DNA of 64,000 nt from Paragonimus westermani (Eukaryota; Platyhelminthes; Trematoda; Plagiorchiida; Troglotrematidae), in contig QNGE01001244.1 of the NCBI GenBank assembly GCA_008508345.1, positions 116,889 through 180,888 on the forward strand. Reading direction: 5' to 3'. Position 1 is the first letter of the stretch. Each line of letters opens with the position of its first letter. The notes under the pieces were generated by a model. It saw nothing but the letters and a program-made list of their open reading frames with translations. It did not search any database and was not told the origin of the DNA. The translations under genes were made by a program, and so were the position numbers. Shown here in pieces: positions 61,096 through 64,000 of this stretch.

Positions 61096-61788
61096 GTGCC
61101 GCAGTTACTGGTGCACCTTCATTTACACTATTTCTAATGGTTCAGCCTCATCACCAAGATCATCGGATACCAATACATCAATGGTTATCACTGATACTTA
61201 ACCAACGCACAAATATGAAGAGGAAAAGTAAATAATGTATAAGAAGACGGAAAGAAAAAAAAGGAGGGGAAGGGAGCTAACCACTAAAAAAACAAGTCCA
61301 TATTCAAGTTCTTTCGCCCAGTCTTCTTTACTATTATTAGGATTATTACTCTACAACCTTTTCAACAGCTATTATCATTCTAGAATGTTCCACGCCATCG
61401 TTGAGGTGAATGGCAACCCCAGCCACAGTACCTTCTGATCAGGCTCAAGGCTGTTGTAATTGTTGTCTCGCCAACAATCGTGTGCATAAAAATACTTAAC
61501 GATAAAGGTGCAGTGAAAAAACATGTCAGAAAGACGGCCTATTGAAGTAGTCATGCATTCTATGTGTAAGTTAGGCACCTGCCAAGAAGCGAACATCACT
61601 CAACTTCACCACAAACTGCTGGATGAAATGAAATCAGACAACAAGGTGGCTATGAATCATTATGACTGCACCCCCATATTCGATCAAACTGACAGGTGCC
61701 ACCTGTCAATTTTGGATCCTGTAAGGACCTGCTTCGTCTCTAAGAAACACCACCCCATAAACCGGTGAGCTGCAGTAAACAACACATC
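61096..61788. other. Possible non-LTR 3' flank; no gene
   Basis: Directly after the RT C-terminus lies an A- and T-rich stretch (61240-61380), which could be an element 3' end. An 81-codon frame at 61523-61768 has no motif. Confidence 0.35.
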
Positions 61789-61804
61789 ATTCATCATCAT
61801 CATN
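61789..61804. repeat. Short (ATC)n run ending in a single N
   Basis: Four to five CAT/TCA units lead into one unresolved base at 61804, probably another contig join or repeat-length uncertainty. Confidence 0.75.
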
Positions 61805-64000
61805 AAAATATTAAGGTCATACACCTTGAGTGACCTCGGTGTTAGCGACGCTGACTACTACGCATAAGATGTTAGGTTGGAAATCCGGTTACCTGGAGCG
61901 CGTATTTAGCAGTTTACAGTCTGACATCCGACGGAAGACATTATACAGCTTGTCCCACAAGCATGAGAATTCTCCTTGGGCTAAACTGTTGACAATGCCA
62001 TATAGACCGAATCGTTTTCTCCAAGCAAGGGTGAAACGCAATAACTGTTAGTGAGAAAAATGTCCTTTCGCGAACCGATTCAATAAAACAACGAATACCC
62101 TACAAGCGCAAGGCCACTTGCATTTTTCCGTTGGATTCCACTAGATGGGAAACTTTATCTCCATCCAGCTGCAAAATTACAATGAACCGTCTATTCACGT
62201 TAACACTTTGTTTCGACCAAAACACTGCCAGCTTGTCGAATGATCACTTTTAACTCACTTTTCAACTAGCAAGCTCAGATGCTGCCCTACACATGCCTGA
62301 ATAATAGTTACCATAAGTTTCCAATTAGTCTCAGATTGACGCAACTATTGTCACCTGGTCACTGTATGCTATAGCAGATTTATTGATATACCATATGTTC
62401 ATCCGTGGGATAATTCAAAAATGTCAGCAAGTTCCTAGAACATGTCCAGATGTATGAATGAGAATCCTGCTTTCCATGCAGAAACAACCCAAATTTACTG
62501 TGAGAAACAAAGCTTTATCACATAATCAAGCTGTCATCTCTAATCTACTATCTACCGCAAGTACCGGATTTCGTGAGCAAGTCACAGCAGTAACATTATC
62601 ATTATATGAACAGTCACCTTTCCACCACTGCTACTATATAACAACGTACTGAGTTATTTTACAAGATTCTATTCACAATAAGAGTTGACTTTTCTTACTG
62701 TCTCATGTAGAACGAACAGACGTACGTAAAACTGTAGAATGTTTGGGGGAAAATGGATGACCGTACAGTTGTGGAACAGACTAGATCATGTATCGACAGC
62801 AAACGTGTAACAACGTGGAAGACTAAAGGCACCTTCGAATTAATCTTACTGGTTCTACACCTCCTATAGGCCAAGGTTCTAAAACAGACTGCTCTGCCAG
62901 AAAACACCCTAAAGGCTTGTATCGTTCATAGGGCCGCATACCTACCACACAAGCACGATTAAAGTGATGAATAGAAACAGAAATGTTAGCAGGTGTACAA
63001 ACTTTGTTGCTGATGATAGAATCAAGGGAATCGCATTTTGTCAACCATGGAGTTTACCACCTGGAACAAGCCTAGTCTTAGGTAGAACGAACTAGGATGT
63101 GAGTGATAAAAGATGAGGAGAAACCGCCATTTTTCTGAACATGCCAGTGTGACTCCGAAAGAACGGGCTAAAGAGTGAAACATGTATTAGGAGGGTGCGA
63201 TAAACTTATGACGGTGAGAATGAGGTGAGGAAGGTGATCTGTAATCCGACCTTTACCAACAGTAATCAACTCGAAGCCGTTTGAATTTTTAAAGAGGTCA
63301 AACAGTCAGTTTGGAAATTTTGTTTTTCACTGTAACACACACCACTATGATAGTTTTAGGACGAACTGGAAGAAGGTGTGTCGAGCATCAGTAGTCTGGG
63401 GCCGGACCGTTTCTGATACAAACTTTAATCGTTGTTGTCTTATGGTCAATATAAGTTGGAAGTAGCTTCGAATGACCAGTTATGAGCCAACGGTGAATAT
63501 AAGGAGGTACAGAAGACCGAAAATAAATGCTAAACATGTGCCACTTGTATGTGGCCAGCAACTACTGACACTAACAAGTCCAGAGATTTGCATACCGTGC
63601 TGGCATCACCGGAACTGCGGAAAATAGACATACGATTTGAACGTAATTCTGGGTGAGAAAAAGGATTAACAGTGTAGATATGGAGGTAAACGTGTGAGTA
63701 GAATTGACTTAAAAAGGCGTATACTCAGGGAACGTCTTTAAAACATGAGTGAAAAGTTGTTGTGGTTACCAGGGCGGAATCCAACTATATTCTGACCTGT
63801 CTTTCATCCACCACTATTGAAAAATTGCCAAGGGGAGTTAGCGTAATCGCGAACAAGTTGAAGACAATTTGTCGTATGGACAGAAAGGTTATTCAGATAT
63901 CTTGGAAAAGTGGGCTATTTGTATAAAATGACACATATCAGTGAGAGTAAGGCGTCACCAGTGGTTGTGTGTGGGCTGAGGCAGGACGCCCAGACCTAGA
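61805..64000. other. No recognisable gene
   Basis: Only frames of about 73 codons or fewer, without motifs. No repeat shared with the rest of the window was noticed. Confidence 0.5.

Noticed and set aside
1..64000. CRISPR arrays, bacterial operons, ribosomal RNA or spliced-leader RNA genes
   Set aside because: No regularly spaced repeats, no ribosome-binding or operon structure, and no recognisable rRNA or spliced-leader sequence; the window is eukaryotic.

Overview
This window looks like gene-poor, repeat-rich nuclear DNA of a flatworm, most likely a digenean trematode (fluke). The grounds are the repeat set: a Penelope-like element (PLE) with a GIY-YIG nuclease end, non-LTR retrotransposon reverse transcriptases (RT) of a type I associate with fluke genomes, and tRNA-derived SINEs carrying a hammerhead ribozyme (HHR), a layout known from schistosome Smalpha SINEs. 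The species cannot be fixed from the sequence. Two runs of N, two single Ns and several microsatellites fit a draft eukaryotic assembly. No intact protein-coding gene could be recognised. The longest open frames (about 160 codons or fewer) are what chance gives in this much DNA. Every coding signal I can defend is a broken transposable element.

Layout. 1-16 kb: mostly featureless, with one HHR at 4.5 kb, a gap at 9.6 kb beside a possible LTR-like block, and a SINE tail at 15.6 kb. 16-27 kb: two relics of the HHR-SINE, an open frame whose stop codon comes from one of them, several tRNA-derived relics and a second gap followed by an AT repeat. 30-31 kb: an antisense non-LTR RT C-terminal piece beside a tetranucleotide repeat. 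35.5-36.9 kb: a PLE broken by inversion, with the early RT motifs on the minus strand and the thumb plus GIY-YIG end on the plus strand. 38.1-38.4 kb: the best-preserved HHR-SINE. 41.1-41.3 kb: a Ty3/gypsy RT remnant. 44.2-44.8 kb: a foldback with two 237-base arms, each carrying an HHR and a TATA-bearing hairpin, around two tandem tRNA-like units. 47.8-48.1 and 52.3-52.5 kb: further copies of the 4.5-kb HHR family, including a head-to-head pair. 58.6-61.1 kb: two consecutive decayed non-LTR RT copies on the plus strand. The last 3 kb hold nothing I recognise.

The unifying theme is ribozyme-bearing retroelements. I see three sequence classes of hammerhead motif: a short PLE-type with a near-absent helix III, a second PLE-type inside the foldback, and a SINE-type with an ACTCGAGT helix III. 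They lie in the same 64 kb as remnants of the RT machinery (PLE and non-LTR) that could have moved them. The most unusual object is the foldback at 44.2-44.8 kb, which joins tRNA-like pol III promoter units to hammerhead-bearing arms.
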